Source: Candidatus Brevundimonas colombiensis
GTDB lineage: Bacteria > Pseudomonadota > Alphaproteobacteria > Caulobacterales > Caulobacteraceae
Direction of reading: 5' to 3'
Assembly (NCBI GenBank): GCA_029202665.1
Contig: CP119326.1
Coordinates: 62,001 to 126,000 of the forward strand
Length of the DNA: 64,000 nucleotides
Part shown: one piece after another, positions 27,231-36,813 of the stretch
Layout of the letters: every line of letters starts with the position of its first letter
Position numbering within the stretch: position 1 is the first letter of the stretch
Notes under the pieces: generated by a model
Told to the model about the DNA's origin: nothing
Databases searched by the model: none
What the model saw: only the letters and a program-made list of their open reading frames with translations
Translations under genes and position numbers: made by a program

Positions 27231-27694
27231 TTATATCTGGTTGCGAGGGAGCGGACGCTCGGCTGGTCGAGATGCTGGCGCCAAGGCCGGCTCGGCGGCC
27301 GGCGCGTCCAGTTGCACGGCGATGCGGATCGGCAGCAGCATGTCGGCCGGCGGCGGCGTCAGACGACGACCCACGATCGCGCCGCGCAGGCTGGCGTTCG
27401 CTTCTTCATGGGCGAACGGGGGGAATGTGATGCGCGACACGGCGCCATCCGGGTCGATCCATACCCGCAACTCCAGCGGCGGCGTCGGCTGATCCACAGC
27501 CGGGCGTGTCTGGTCGAGATAGGTGCGGAACCGTGTCGCCGGCTCGCCGTCCTCGCCAAGCCAGGCGCTGATCGTGGTGGTCGCATCTTCTGCATAGCGC
27601 ACCCATTCGGCTGGCGCCGCCCACGGACTGACGGTCTGGGCGGTGACATGCGCCGCACAAAGCCAGCCGCGAACATGCCCAGCCCGGCGAGCAT
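27231..27694 (-). pseudogene. TonB C-terminal-like periplasmic protein, apparent frameshift
   Basis: The start ATG 27694 has a good RBS (AGAGGG) and begins a signal-peptide-like MLAGLGMFAAG. The rest of the protein (AAHVTAQTVSPWAAPAEW... to the stop at 27231) lies in the -1 frame. One base appears to be missing near 27660. Joined, the product would be about 150 residues: a signal peptide, a linker and a TonB_C-like domain (LRVWIDPDGAVSRITF...LRGAIVGRRL). It follows an STN-TBDR on the same strand, just as true tonB follows the TBDR at 33-37 kb. It may be a sequencing or assembly error, a real mutation or a recoding site; I cannot tell which. Confidence 0.6.
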
Positions 27695-27699
27695 GTCGC

Positions 27700-27892
27700 G
27701 TTTCCCTCTTAATGACCGCCTTGCGCAACTTGGGCCGACGGCTGTTGCGCCAGGCTCTGACGCTCGAAAGTGACAGTCTGGACGCGCGCATCAAGGCCAC
27801 CCACCACATCTGGTGCCAGGTCGATCAAGCTGTGGTCCGCCGACTTAAGCTGCTGACGCCGCCGCCCGCGATGAGGCGACGGCGCATTGGAG
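27700..27892. other. Unassigned stretch between the TBDR and the TonB_C-like gene
   Basis: This 193-bp interval has no convincing complete gene. A minus-strand frame ending at TAA 27709 reads like protein (QQLKSADHSLIDLAPDVVGG) but has no start codon in the gap. A plus-strand frame from ATG 27713 also reads cleanly and runs antisense into the TBDR 3' end. I favour neither. Confidence 0.3.
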
Positions 27893-30403
27893 TCAGAAGC
27901 TATAGCGCAGCCCGGCGCCATAGGTGGCCGGGGCGCCGACAAGCCGCGAGGCGCCGTTCAGCTCGGGGAAATAGACTTCATCGGTGATGTTGCGGCCATA
28001 GGCGTAAATGGCCCATTGGGTCGTGGTTTCCAACTCGAGGCGGGCGTTCAGCAGGGTATAGGCCTCGGCGGTGTTTCCCGGCGCGGCGTTCAGGCGGTTG
28101 GACTCCTCGCCGTGGTGCGAGACCGACAGGCGCGAGTTCAGGCGCCAGCCGTTGTCCAGCATCAGATTATGGTTCAGCGACGCCGTCGCCGTGACGTCGG
28201 GCGCCCCCGGCAGCGGATCCCCCACCGTCGACAGGACATCCGCGACGCGAGCGGAGCTGAACGACAGGATCTCCGTATCGAGGAAGGCCGCCGCCACGTC
28301 GAAGTCCAGGCTCTGGTTCGCGGTTTCCAACAGCACGGCGTTGACAGCGAACTCCACCCCCTTGCTCTCGGCCTCGCCCACGTTGGCGCGGCCGTTGGTG
28401 TCGTTGGCCAGGCGGGTCGTCGCCTGCAGTTCCTTGAACCGATAGGAGAAGGCGTCCACCGACACCCGCAGACGCGGCGTCGCCCAGCGCAGCCCCGTCT
28501 CATAGGCCGTCACCGTCTCTGAATCGAACGGCAAGGTCTCGGCCTGGGTGAAGATGGAGGTGCCGTCGAAGCCGCCGCCGCGATAGCCGGTTCCGGCGGA
28601 GACGAAGACGTTCAGACTGGGTGTGAAGGCGTATTTCGCAGTGACCCGGCCCGACACATTGTCGTCCTCGAACGACCGGTCCCAAACAAAGGGGTTGGTC
28701 GTGGCGAAGGTGGTGGTGAAGGTCGAGATGCCCCACGGGTTCAGGTCGTCGTTGCGGCCGCGGAAGGTCGCCTCGTCACGGGTGTAGCGCAGGCCGCCCG
28801 ACAGGGTCAGCTTCGAGGTCAGATCGTAATCAACCTGACCGAACAGAGCCAGGCTGTTGCGGCTTTGCTTGTGCAGATTGTCGTATTTGGTCCGGGCCGT
28901 ATAGCTGGTCCAGTGTGTGTCGAAGTCGATGTCGTCCGACACGTAGAAGACGCCCGCGATCCAATCCAGACGGCCGCCGGTGTCGTCGCTCAGGCGCATT
29001 TCCAGCGAGGTCTGGCTCAGCTTCTCGTCCGCATCGAAACGCGAGGCGGGATAGGGCGAGCCGTCGCCATTGCCCTGGATCGAGCGCTTGGCGCCTTGAG
29101 CATTGCCGATGACGGCCAGCATCAGATTGTCGCCCAGCCTGTGCTGCAACATGGCCGAGGCGCCGTAGATGTCGATGCTTTGGGTCGGATATTCGGACGA
29201 GTAGAACTCGTACGGATCGTCGTTCTCGCCGGCGTTGGCGATGTTGGTGTCCAGCGCGGCCGAGATGCGGTCGTACTGTCGCGTATCGCCCCGGTCCCGG
29301 CTGCCGAACAGTTTCAATGTCAGACTGGTCTCGGGGGTGAATGCAATCGCCACGGTCGCGCGACCTGCGAACAGATCCTTGTCGCCGAAGCCTTTACGTC
29401 GGCCCGGATCGACAATGGCCGGCACCTGGGTCTGGACCACGCCGCCGATGATCGGCCGGAAGCCCGCCAGATCGCCGGCCCCGGCGCCGGTCATGAAGCC
29501 GCCGCCCTGTTCGGCCAGCACGGCCACGCGCACGCCGACCTTTTCGCTGATCGGTCCACCGACGGCCGCTTCCATGGCGGTGTAGTCATAGCTGCCGACC
29601 TCGATCCGGCCAGAGCCTTCGACCACGTCGCCAGGCCCCTTGGTGATCACGTTTATGACGCCGGCCGTGGTGTTGCGGCCATACAGGGTGCCTTGCGGCC
29701 CCTTCAGGATTTCCATCCGGTCCAGGTCGAACAGCGGCAGGCCCAGATAGGCGTTCGAGGTCTGATAGACCCCATCGATGTGCAGGGCGACCGAGGGGTT
29801 GCCATTGGGTTTGTAATCGTCGGCCCCGCCGATGCCGCGGATGCTGATCAGACCATAGTTGGCGCCGCCAAAGGCATAGTTGATCGATACGCCCGGCACC
29901 TCGTCGACCAGGCCGGTGACGCTGTCGATGCCGCGCCGCGCCGCGTCGGCGCCGTCCACGACGGTGACGGCCAGCGGCACGTCCTGAATGCGTTGGGCGC
30001 GCTTCTGGGCGGTGACGATCACCTCGTCGAGGGTGGTGGCGTCGGCGGACTGGGCGACAGCTTGCGAAACAGAAAAGGTGCGCTCGCCGACCTGATCGGC
30101 GACCAGGGCCGACCCGGCCAGAATCTCGCGCAAGGCCTGGGCCGGCCGCATCATGCCGACCACGCGATTGCCACGCTTGCCGCGCACCAGCTCGGGGGCG
30201 AACACCACCTGCACATCCGCGGCGTGGGCGAAACTGGTCAACGCCGTTTCCAGCGACTGACCTTCGATGGCGAAGGCGACGGGTTGCGACGGCGGGGTCG
30301 CATTCTGGGCCAGCGCAGGCGATGCGCCGGCGAGCGCGACCACGGCGCTGCAGGCCAGCAGGCCCCGCTTCAGACGAGATGAGTTCGGCGAAAGATAGGT
30401 CAT
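27893..30403 (-). CDS. TonB-dependent transducer/receptor with STN domain
   Basis: An 836-residue receptor. The signal peptide ends near residue 33 (ASPALAQ). The STN domain is at about 42-115 (FAIEGQSLETALTSFAHAADVQVVFAPE...AGSALVADQVG). A TonB-box-like DEVIVTAQKR precedes a plug with VPLAVTVVDG and MEILKGPQGTLYGRNTTAGVINVITK. The barrel ends YGAGLRYSF. This plug style is common in sphingomonad and caulobacter receptors for diverse small molecules. ATG 30403 gives a proper signal peptide, and GGGGG lies upstream. It is the third gene of a sigma-fecR-TBDR unit. Confidence 0.9.
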   Translation of the reverse strand: MTYLSPNSSRLKRGLLACSAVVALAGASPALAQNATPPSQPVAFAIEGQSLETALTSFAHAADVQVVFAPELVRGKRGNRVVGMMRPAQALREILAGSALVADQVGERTFSVSQAVAQSADATTLDEVIVTAQKRAQRIQDVPLAVTVVDGADAARRGIDSVTGLVDEVPGVSINYAFGGANYGLISIRGIGGADDYKPNGNPSVALHIDGVYQTSNAYLGLPLFDLDRMEILKGPQGTLYGRNTTAGVINVITKGPGDVVEGSGRIEVGSYDYTAMEAAVGGPISEKVGVRVAVLAEQGGGFMTGAGAGDLAGFRPIIGGVVQTQVPAIVDPGRRKGFGDKDLFAGRATVAIAFTPETSLTLKLFGSRDRGDTRQYDRISAALDTNIANAGENDDPYEFYSSEYPTQSIDIYGASAMLQHRLGDNLMLAVIGNAQGAKRSIQGNGDGSPYPASRFDADEKLSQTSLEMRLSDDTGGRLDWIAGVFYVSDDIDFDTHWTSYTARTKYDNLHKQSRNSLALFGQVDYDLTSKLTLSGGLRYTRDEATFRGRNDDLNPWGISTFTTTFATTNPFVWDRSFEDDNVSGRVTAKYAFTPSLNVFVSAGTGYRGGGFDGTSIFTQAETLPFDSETVTAYETGLRWATPRLRVSVDAFSYRFKELQATTRLANDTNGRANVGEAESKGVEFAVNAVLLETANQSLDFDVAAAFLDTEILSFSSARVADVLSTVGDPLPGAPDVTATASLNHNLMLDNGWRLNSRLSVSHHGEESNRLNAAPGNTAEAYTLLNARLELETTTQWAIYAYGRNITDEVYFPELNGASRLVGAPATYGAGLRYSF

Positions 30404-30495
30404 TGGCAGCCCCCGGAAAGAGTTCACCGACATCTCGCCGGTTCGCTCTCAGGAACGGACGCGCACCTGCGAGTCCCCACCCCGTCTTGGAAATT

Positions 30496-31467
30496 TCATC
30501 GAACCGTAGCCGTTCCTTCAGGCGTCCGGATGCGCCACACGCCGTCCGACGTCCGCTTCACCGACAGATCGAATCCGCTCGCCAGCGCCAGGGCGAATTC
30601 GCGTCCGCCGTCATATCGGAACGAGCCCGAGATCCGCTTCTGGCCCGCCGCGCTGTCCTCGATCGACAACTGTTCGCCGGAATAGCGATTGAAGGCGGCC
30701 ACCACCTGCGACAGCGGTTGGTCGCGCACGACCAGCCGGCCCATGCGCCATGCGGTCTCAGCTTCGACATCCGCTGCGGTCACTGTAAAGCCATCGCTCT
30801 TCCGCCCCGCAGGCACGCGCACGGAGGCCTTGCCGCCGTGTCGTTCGGCGACCGTCAGCACGCCCTGTTCGACCACGACGTCAGGCCGATCGCCCGCTAC
30901 GGTCAGTTGAAACCGTCCTCCTTCTGTCGTCAGCACATGGTCGCCGACACGCAGGGCGAACGGGCGGGCCGCGTCTGGTTTCAGATCGAACCAGGCTTGA
31001 CCCCGCTCCAGCGTGGCGGAGCGTCTTCCGTTCTCGAAGCTCAGCCTCAATCGCGTCAATGGCGCCAGGGTGACCTCCGACCCATCCGGCAAGGTCGCAT
31101 TCAGCCTTTGCCCCGCCTTGGTCGAGATCAAGGCGCGGGCCGGCGATGGCGCCGTCAGAACCCAAAGCCCCGCGCACGACGCGGCCACCGCTCCGCCTGC
31201 AAGGCCGAACATCGCCCGACGCGACAGACGTGGCTCGACCTGTCCCAGCGCGGCCGCACGCAGGGCCAGCACCTCAGGCTCGGCCGCCTCGTCGTTCAGC
31301 ATCCGCCAGACCGTCTGGCAGTCTCGATAGGCGGCGACATTGGCCGGATCGGAATCCAGCCAGCGCCGAAACCCGGCCTCGTCCTCCACGCTCGGCGTCA
31401 CACCGCCGTTCATGCGCGCGAACCAGAAGGCGGCGGCGTCGCCGGCGTCGACAGGGATGGAAACCAT
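30496..31467 (-). CDS. FecR-type anti-sigma/signal transducer
   Basis: A 323-residue regulator. It has an N-terminal DUF4880-like segment (DAAAFWFARMNGGVTPSVEDEAGFRRWL), a membrane segment near 85-105, a FecR domain (about 110-205) and a C-terminal STN-contact region (LVVRDQPLSQVVAAFNRYSGEQL onward). ATG 31467 shares one base with the sigma stop (TGATG), so translation is coupled. It relays the signal from the TBDR at 27.9-30.4 kb. Confidence 0.9.
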   Translation of the reverse strand: MVSIPVDAGDAAAFWFARMNGGVTPSVEDEAGFRRWLDSDPANVAAYRDCQTVWRMLNDEAAEPEVLALRAAALGQVEPRLSRRAMFGLAGGAVAASCAGLWVLTAPSPARALISTKAGQRLNATLPDGSEVTLAPLTRLRLSFENGRRSATLERGQAWFDLKPDAARPFALRVGDHVLTTEGGRFQLTVAGDRPDVVVEQGVLTVAERHGGKASVRVPAGRKSDGFTVTAADVEAETAWRMGRLVVRDQPLSQVVAAFNRYSGEQLSIEDSAAGQKRISGSFRYDGGREFALALASGFDLSVKRTSDGVWRIRTPEGTATVR

Positions 31468-32027
31468 CAACGCCTCCCCTCGATCAAATCGAGCTTCAGC
31501 GCCGTCATCGCACGCACCATGTGTTTTTCGACCGCGCTGACGGAAATGCCCAACCGACGCGCGATCTGGGGATAGGTCAGGTTTTCCAGCCGCCGCAGGA
31601 TCACCACCGTGCGCGCCCTTGGCGGCAGGGCCTCCAAGGCCGCCAACATCCGCTTCAACTGCTGCTTCCCATCCAGAATCTGTTCGGCGCCCGGCTCTTC
31701 GCTTTCCGGCCTCAGGTCGTCGATATCGACATGTCTTCCCTGGCCGCGCGCCTGGTCATAGCGACCCCGATCCCGCGCCACGTTCGCGGCCGCCTCGAAG
31801 ACATAGCCATCGATATTGTCCAGGCTGAACAGGTCGCCGCGCCGCAGCAGACGGACGAACAGATCCTGAACCATCTCCTCGGCGTCCATCGGCGACATGG
31901 CCCGGCGCAGGAAGAACTGCATCAGCGGTCGTCGCAGACGGCGGGTCAGGTCCGCGAACGCTGCGTCGGTGGACAGCCGCTCGGACAGGGCCGCCGCAGC
32001 GTCGCGTGTTTCTACCGGCTGGTTCAT
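31467..32027 (-). CDS. ECF sigma factor, FecI type
   Basis: A 186-residue ECF sigma factor. Region 2 includes MDAEEMVQDLFVRLLRRGDL and YVFEAAANVARDRGRYDQ. Region 4 includes LENLTYPQIARRLGISVSAVEKHMVRAMTALK near the C terminus. It heads the sigma-fecR-TBDR unit that runs leftward to 27.9 kb. Confidence 0.92.
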   Translation of the reverse strand: MNQPVETRDAAAALSERLSTDAAFADLTRRLRRPLMQFFLRRAMSPMDAEEMVQDLFVRLLRRGDLFSLDNIDGYVFEAAANVARDRGRYDQARGQGRHVDIDDLRPESEEPGAEQILDGKQQLKRMLAALEALPPRARTVVILRRLENLTYPQIARRLGISVSAVEKHMVRAMTALKLDLIEGRR

Positions 32028-32262
32028 GAGACGCCCAGATGAGGCCGAACCGTCACCGCCTGATGTCGAATGGACGACAGTTCCGTTTCACGCCTTCCGC
32101 CTGCGGTCGAAGGCGATCGATGGCCTAAGCGAACTGGCGCGCACCGCCTCTGTGAACCTTGCAAAGCTCACGATCGGACAGGCGTCCCCAAAACGACTTG
32201 AAAACGCTTTGGCGCGGCGCTGCTGGGATCGGCGGTTCCGGCCCGGACAACACCTTTTTAAT
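32028..32262. promoter_or_regulatory. Intergenic region upstream of an ECF sigma gene
   Basis: These 235 bp lie between the tonB stop and the next sigma gene, both on the minus strand. They should hold a tonB operon terminator and the sigma promoter. I could not pick a convincing promoter or Fur box, and the only hairpin near the tonB stop (around CCGGGCCGG) is weak. Confidence 0.3.
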
Positions 32263-33102
32263 TCACCGTCGCCTTTGGAAGAACTCGACCGGCACGGTCA
32301 GGCTCAGAGGATCGCCCGCCACCTCCGCAGGCGGAGCTGGCAAAGGCTGGGCGCGTCGAAGCAGGCTGATGGCCTCTCGATCCAGGACGGCGTGTCCTGA
32401 AGATCGGGCGAGATCAACGGACAGAACCCGGCCGCGTCGGTCCATCGAGAAGCGCACCATGGCCACCCCCTCCAGCCGCTGTGACCGCGCTTCCGGAGGA
32501 TAGCGTTTGCGGCGCTCCAGATGGGCCAGCACCTCGCCTTCCCAGGACCGGCTCGAAGCCGCACTGATGGCGGGATGGGCTGGCGGACTGGGCGGAGCCG
32601 TCGTCTCGGGCGCGGCGGGACGCGGCGGCGCGGGGTCAACAGGCGGCCGAGGCGGAGGCACGGATAATGGCTCCACATTCGGCGGCGGATTGAGGGCGAG
32701 ACGAGGCTCAATCGGCGGACGAGGCGTGATCGGGCGGACCTTGGTCTCGATCTGCTCCGGCCCGGGCGGCTGTTCGGACGGCGGTAAGGGCGGGGCCTGA
32801 AGACGAACCAGTTCGACCTCGAACACCGGCGGCGCTTGCGTGACTGGCGTCGGACGCGTGGCCCAATAGCCCGCCATCAGCAGCAGGGGCGCGGCATGCA
32901 GCCCCACAGACAGTCCGACGCCCAAGACCCATCGGCGCCTGCGCGGCCGCGGTCGCCTTACGATCCGGGCTGAACCCGGCTCGTAAGGCTCAACCGTCTG
33001 ACGAGACGCAGCTTCGGCTGTGAAGGCGTCCAGACGGTCGTGGTTTTCCCGGGTCACATCCTTCAGGCTGAGGGCTCGAGACGTCGATTGACTGCCGTTC
33101 AT
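32263..33102 (-). CDS. tonB: Energy transducer TonB
   Basis: A 279-residue TonB protein. A cytoplasmic start with a basic run (RRPRPRRRR) leads into a single membrane anchor (about 56-78, WVLGVGLSVGLHAAPLLLMAGY). The His in that anchor matches the functionally key TonB His. A long proline-rich periplasmic spacer (about 85-180) follows, then the C-terminal TonB domain (about 190-275, YPPEARSQRLEGVAMVRFSMDRRGRV). It lies 10 bp after the double-barrel TBDR and is probably its fourth operon partner, giving that receptor its own energy source. No exbB or exbD is nearby. Confidence 0.93.
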   Translation of the reverse strand: MNGSQSTSRALSLKDVTRENHDRLDAFTAEAASRQTVEPYEPGSARIVRRPRPRRRRWVLGVGLSVGLHAAPLLLMAGYWATRPTPVTQAPPVFEVELVRLQAPPLPPSEQPPGPEQIETKVRPITPRPPIEPRLALNPPPNVEPLSVPPPRPPVDPAPPRPAAPETTAPPSPPAHPAISAASSRSWEGEVLAHLERRKRYPPEARSQRLEGVAMVRFSMDRRGRVLSVDLARSSGHAVLDREAISLLRRAQPLPAPPAEVAGDPLSLTVPVEFFQRRR

Positions 33103-33112
33103 CCCCCCTGCC

Positions 33113-36100
33113 TCAGAACCGATAGGTCAGCCCGACCCTCAGGGCGTGCTGATCCATGTCGTTCGATGCGCGCCGCCCGTCGATCACGCTCGAGGTCCCC
33201 GTAAAATTGGTGGTCTCATAGCGGTAAACCGGCTGCTCAGAGGGCAAGCACAGCTCGGGGACGATGTCGCAGAACGGGTCGCCCGGATTGACAAAGGGGG
33301 GCACGATCTCGGTCCCGACCTGAATGGCTGTGGTGACCGTATAGTCCCGCCCTGTGCCCGCGCGTGCATTGGTGAAGTCGAAATCGGTCTTTTCGAACCG
33401 TGTGTAGCGATAGTCCGCGCGGATCGACCACCGATCGCTCAACGCATATTCGCTGCCGAACCCGACCGCGACACCCTTTCGGATCCGATCGACCCGCTCG
33501 ACGAAGAACAGGCCTGTCTCCGTGCCGAGAGGCTGGTCCTGGTTTGCGCCATTGGACCAATACTGATCTCGGCCCTGGGTTTCATGCGCGAAGGCAAGGC
33601 CGGCAGACCCGAAAGCAAACAGCCGATCACTGAAGGCGTAGCCCAGTCTCGCATGTATGCCCGCCGTCCAATCGACATCGTACTGGGTGGCGTTTTCGAG
33701 CCAGCGTTTGGCGGCCAGGTCCGGGTTGATGGAGGCCACCTTGTCCGTGGTGCGCAGCCATGTGCGCGCGGCTTCGAGTTCGACCCCGACAACCCACTGG
33801 CTCTGAAGCTGATGATTGTACCCGGCGTAGATCGAGAACAGACCGCTGGTCGCATCCTCGTCCGCAGACTCCAAAGCGGCAGCCGGATTTGTCGAGCCGA
33901 AGAGGTTGGTCGTCGTCCCGGATGTCGACATGTATTGCGCACCAGTTCCCACCCCGACGTAAGGGCCGGTCCAGTCCCGATTGACTTCGCCAGGGCCGAG
34001 ATCGAGCGGCGCAAGCCAGCCGAACGCCTGGTCGCCGCCGAAGCGGTGCGTGAGGCTGGCGCTGAAGGTTCGGCCCGGCCCGGGTTGAGCCACCAAGCCC
34101 AGCGGATCAGCGTAGAATTTGTCGAACAAATTCTCGACCCTCAGGCTGAGCGTCAGGTCGCCGGTCAGTCGATAGTCAGCGAACAGATCGGTCAGTGTGT
34201 AGGGTTCCCAGTCGATCAGGGCGACGAACTGGCCGGCGCCCTGGGCCGTCACGTCGCCGTGGCCGATCGCCCGCGGCCCGGTGTGCTGGACCCGCCCCCC
34301 GAGCGTCAGCCTGTTGTCCAAAAGAGTCTGCGCCAGCGACAGATCGATCGAATATTCCGGCGGCACGTGATTGGTGGCGTAGTCGCCGTACAGCGACTTG
34401 TTTCCGCAGGTGTCGGAAGTGCGGCAGTATTCGACGTTGAGATAATAGTTGGTGGCCAGATCGGCGGTGAAGCCGCCGGTCTTGTATCGACCGCTCAACT
34501 CCAGTCCCTCGAACCTGGCGCGGTCGATATTTTCGATGTTCAGCGTCAGAAAATAGGGCTCGTCCGGCTTATTCGTCCGCACATTGCGCGCGATATAGTT
34601 GTCGACGTCCCAGTTGAAATAGCCCAGCTTGACCTGCGCCTTGTCGCTCGCAGCGAACAGGCCGTCGCGGCCGTAGCTGGCGCCGATCTCCCAGTTGCGA
34701 GACCGCTCCGCTCCGATATCCGTCGTCGCCACGAAACTGTTAAAGGCTGACACCGTCTCGGTCAGGGCGGGGGCCCGGAGCGTGCTGGAGTAACGCACAT
34801 AGATCTGCCCCCCTTCGAGGGGCGAGACCACCACCCCCAGAGACGGACTGAAGCCGCCTTCGTCCTTCTTGAGGCCCAAACGCACGCGCCCGTACTCGAC
34901 CTGATAGGGCTCATAAGGATCGACCCGATCCTCGGACCAGTAATGGGTGTACCGAAGTCCGCCTTCCAGGGTCAGCCAATCCAGCGGGGTGAAGGCGGCC
35001 TTGGTGAAGGCCGCAACCTCCTGTCGAGCGCCGTTGCGCGGCGTGTTCCAACCTTCCAGCGCGTCGGTATGGCGGCTGCCGCGTGTATCTTCGGCGCGAT
35101 ACGACAGGCCGTAGTCCAGTTGCAGATCACCTTGGTCGAGGAAGAAGCGCGACCGGTTGCTGACCTCTGCGCCCCAAAGATCGCTGTCCGATCCAACCCT
35201 AAAGTTCGAATCCAGACCGATGCCCGCTGGCGTCAGGCCCCGCCCTCCCCGGATCGGATTGCGCAGTTCGAGATGCGACCAGTACAGATTGCCCTTCAGA
35301 TCGATCAGGTCGCTGGTTGACGGGGTCCAGCGATAGCGGGCGGTATAGGTATCCAGCGCCGTGCCCGCGGTTTGGGCCTGCTGCTGTCCCTGCGCCGTGT
35401 TGCCGGTCAGACGGGAGGCGATCCGGTCGCCCGCCTCGCTGCGGAAGCCGGTGTAGCCCACCTGAAGCGTCTGACCGTCGCCAAATCGCGCCGTGGCCTT
35501 GGCCAGCCAGGACTCCGTCTCCAGTTGGGCGTTCAACACCTCTTCGCCGGCCCGGAAGTTGAGCAGACCGGCGTTGATCATGGTGTTCGGCTGGATAGCG
35601 CCCCAGGACGTCGTGGTGGTTCCAATGTTGCGCGGATCGGCGACTGGACCATGCTCGCCCGCATGATAATTTCCCTGCTTCCGCCAGGTATAGCCGGCGA
35701 GCAGGTCGATAGCCTCGCCACGGAAGGCGCCGACCAGGCTGCCCCAGCCGTCCGTCGGTTCGAAGGTGTCGGGCCGATCCATCCCCGTCGGCGACGGCGT
35801 CGCGACACCCGTCCCGGAGACGTAGCGATAGCCGCTCAGGGCGCCCGCCACCGGATCGGAGGTGTTGGATCGCAGGCCGCCTCGCAAACGCAATCCCCAG
35901 GTCTGCCCGTCTTGCACGATGTCCTTGGCATCCAGCGTCCGGATCGCGACCGATCCGGCATTACCGAACGTGGCCGCGTCGGCGCCCTTGGCGATGTCCA
36001 CGCTGGCGATGAAGTCCGGATCGACGAAAGTCCGGTTCGAAACGCCCTGATAGCCCTGATAGACGGTGACCGCGTTCTCGGCCCCGTCGATGGTGGTGGT

Positions 36101-36739
36101 CACCCGACCGAAACCCTGCAGTCCCCTGATGTTCAGATCGATGGCGCCCGCGCCGTTGCGCGCCTCGCCGGACAGGACGCCGGGCGTGCCCCGGAAGATG
36201 TCCGCCGGGCTGGAGCCGCGATAGCGGTCGATCTTATCGGCGCTGATGTGTTCGACCGGCGCGGCGGTGGTGAAAACCGCATCGTCCGACAGCCCTTCTC
36301 CGGTGGACCGTCCGGTACTGCCCGAAGCCCCCTCGACACGGACCGCGCCAAGCTGGATTGTGCCCGAAGCCGCCTGCGGAGCCGGTTCGAGACGAACCGT
36401 GCCGCTGTCGATGAAGCGATAGGTCAGACCCGAGCCCGTCAGGATTTGCGACAGGGCAGCGGCCGCGCTCAGTCGCCCCGAGACCCCGGGAGATCGAATG
36501 TTCGGCACGCCCGCGCCATAGATGATGTCCACGCCGCTGGTCCGGCTGAAGGCCGCCAAGGCGCTGCCCAGGGATTGCGCGCCGACGTCATAGGCCGCCA
36601 CGCGGTCGGCCTGGACCTGGACCTGGACCTGGGCCTGGGCTTGGGCCGCCACGGGCGTCGCCAGAAACCCGCCCAGGGCGCTCGACGCCATCAATACTGC
36701 CAGAAGTCCTGCCTGGCCGCCGCCCCGCTTCGTATACAT
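33113..36739 (-). CDS. Heme-type TonB-dependent receptor with STN domain, fused to an Omp25/31-like beta-barrel
   Basis: A 1208-residue outer-membrane protein, unusually long. The signal peptide (MYTKRGGGQAGLLAVLMASS) is followed by an Ala/Val-Gln repeat and an STN domain (about 48-120). A plug and 22-strand barrel of the hemoglobin/transferrin/lactoferrin receptor type follow; this part ends with a full C-terminal beta-signal, TFSASLTHRF, near residue 900. Another 308 residues (DNA 33116-34039) start DWTGPYVGVGTG and end ALRVGLTYRF. That is the pattern of a complete 8-strand Omp25/31-type barrel, a family that includes hemin-binding proteins in Brucella and Bartonella. ATG 36739 was chosen over a GTG at 36835 because it gives the signal peptide and leaves a Fur-box-like site upstream. 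It lies in a sigma-fecR-TBDR-tonB operon. Confidence 0.88.
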   Translation of the reverse strand: MYTKRGGGQAGLLAVLMASSALGGFLATPVAAQAQAQVQVQVQADRVAAYDVGAQSLGSALAAFSRTSGVDIIYGAGVPNIRSPGVSGRLSAAAALSQILTGSGLTYRFIDSGTVRLEPAPQAASGTIQLGAVRVEGASGSTGRSTGEGLSDDAVFTTAAPVEHISADKIDRYRGSSPADIFRGTPGVLSGEARNGAGAIDLNIRGLQGFGRVTTTIDGAENAVTVYQGYQGVSNRTFVDPDFIASVDIAKGADAATFGNAGSVAIRTLDAKDIVQDGQTWGLRLRGGLRSNTSDPVAGALSGYRYVSGTGVATPSPTGMDRPDTFEPTDGWGSLVGAFRGEAIDLLAGYTWRKQGNYHAGEHGPVADPRNIGTTTTSWGAIQPNTMINAGLLNFRAGEEVLNAQLETESWLAKATARFGDGQTLQVGYTGFRSEAGDRIASRLTGNTAQGQQQAQTAGTALDTYTARYRWTPSTSDLIDLKGNLYWSHLELRNPIRGGRGLTPAGIGLDSNFRVGSDSDLWGAEVSNRSRFFLDQGDLQLDYGLSYRAEDTRGSRHTDALEGWNTPRNGARQEVAAFTKAAFTPLDWLTLEGGLRYTHYWSEDRVDPYEPYQVEYGRVRLGLKKDEGGFSPSLGVVVSPLEGGQIYVRYSSTLRAPALTETVSAFNSFVATTDIGAERSRNWEIGASYGRDGLFAASDKAQVKLGYFNWDVDNYIARNVRTNKPDEPYFLTLNIENIDRARFEGLELSGRYKTGGFTADLATNYYLNVEYCRTSDTCGNKSLYGDYATNHVPPEYSIDLSLAQTLLDNRLTLGGRVQHTGPRAIGHGDVTAQGAGQFVALIDWEPYTLTDLFADYRLTGDLTLSLRVENLFDKFYADPLGLVAQPGPGRTFSASLTHRFGGDQAFGWLAPLDLGPGEVNRDWTGPYVGVGTGAQYMSTSGTTTNLFGSTNPAAALESADEDATSGLFSIYAGYNHQLQSQWVVGVELEAARTWLRTTDKVASINPDLAAKRWLENATQYDVDWTAGIHARLGYAFSDRLFAFGSAGLAFAHETQGRDQYWSNGANQDQPLGTETGLFFVERVDRIRKGVAVGFGSEYALSDRWSIRADYRYTRFEKTDFDFTNARAGTGRDYTVTTAIQVGTEIVPPFVNPGDPFCDIVPELCLPSEQPVYRYETTNFTGTSSVIDGRRASNDMDQHALRVGLTYRF
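36611..36646 (-). repeat. Hexanucleotide tandem repeat in the TBDR coding region
   Basis: Six near-identical 6-bp units (CTGGAC x3, CTGGGC x2, TTGGGC on the plus strand) encode alternating Ala-Gln and Val-Gln just after the signal peptide. Each unit gain or loss keeps the frame. Confidence 0.8.
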
Positions 36740-36813
36740 CAACGCCTCATTCCCCTGACCGCGCCCGACGCGCGGCCCTGCTGATAAAGACGCAGCATCT
36801 CGAGGATTGTCAG

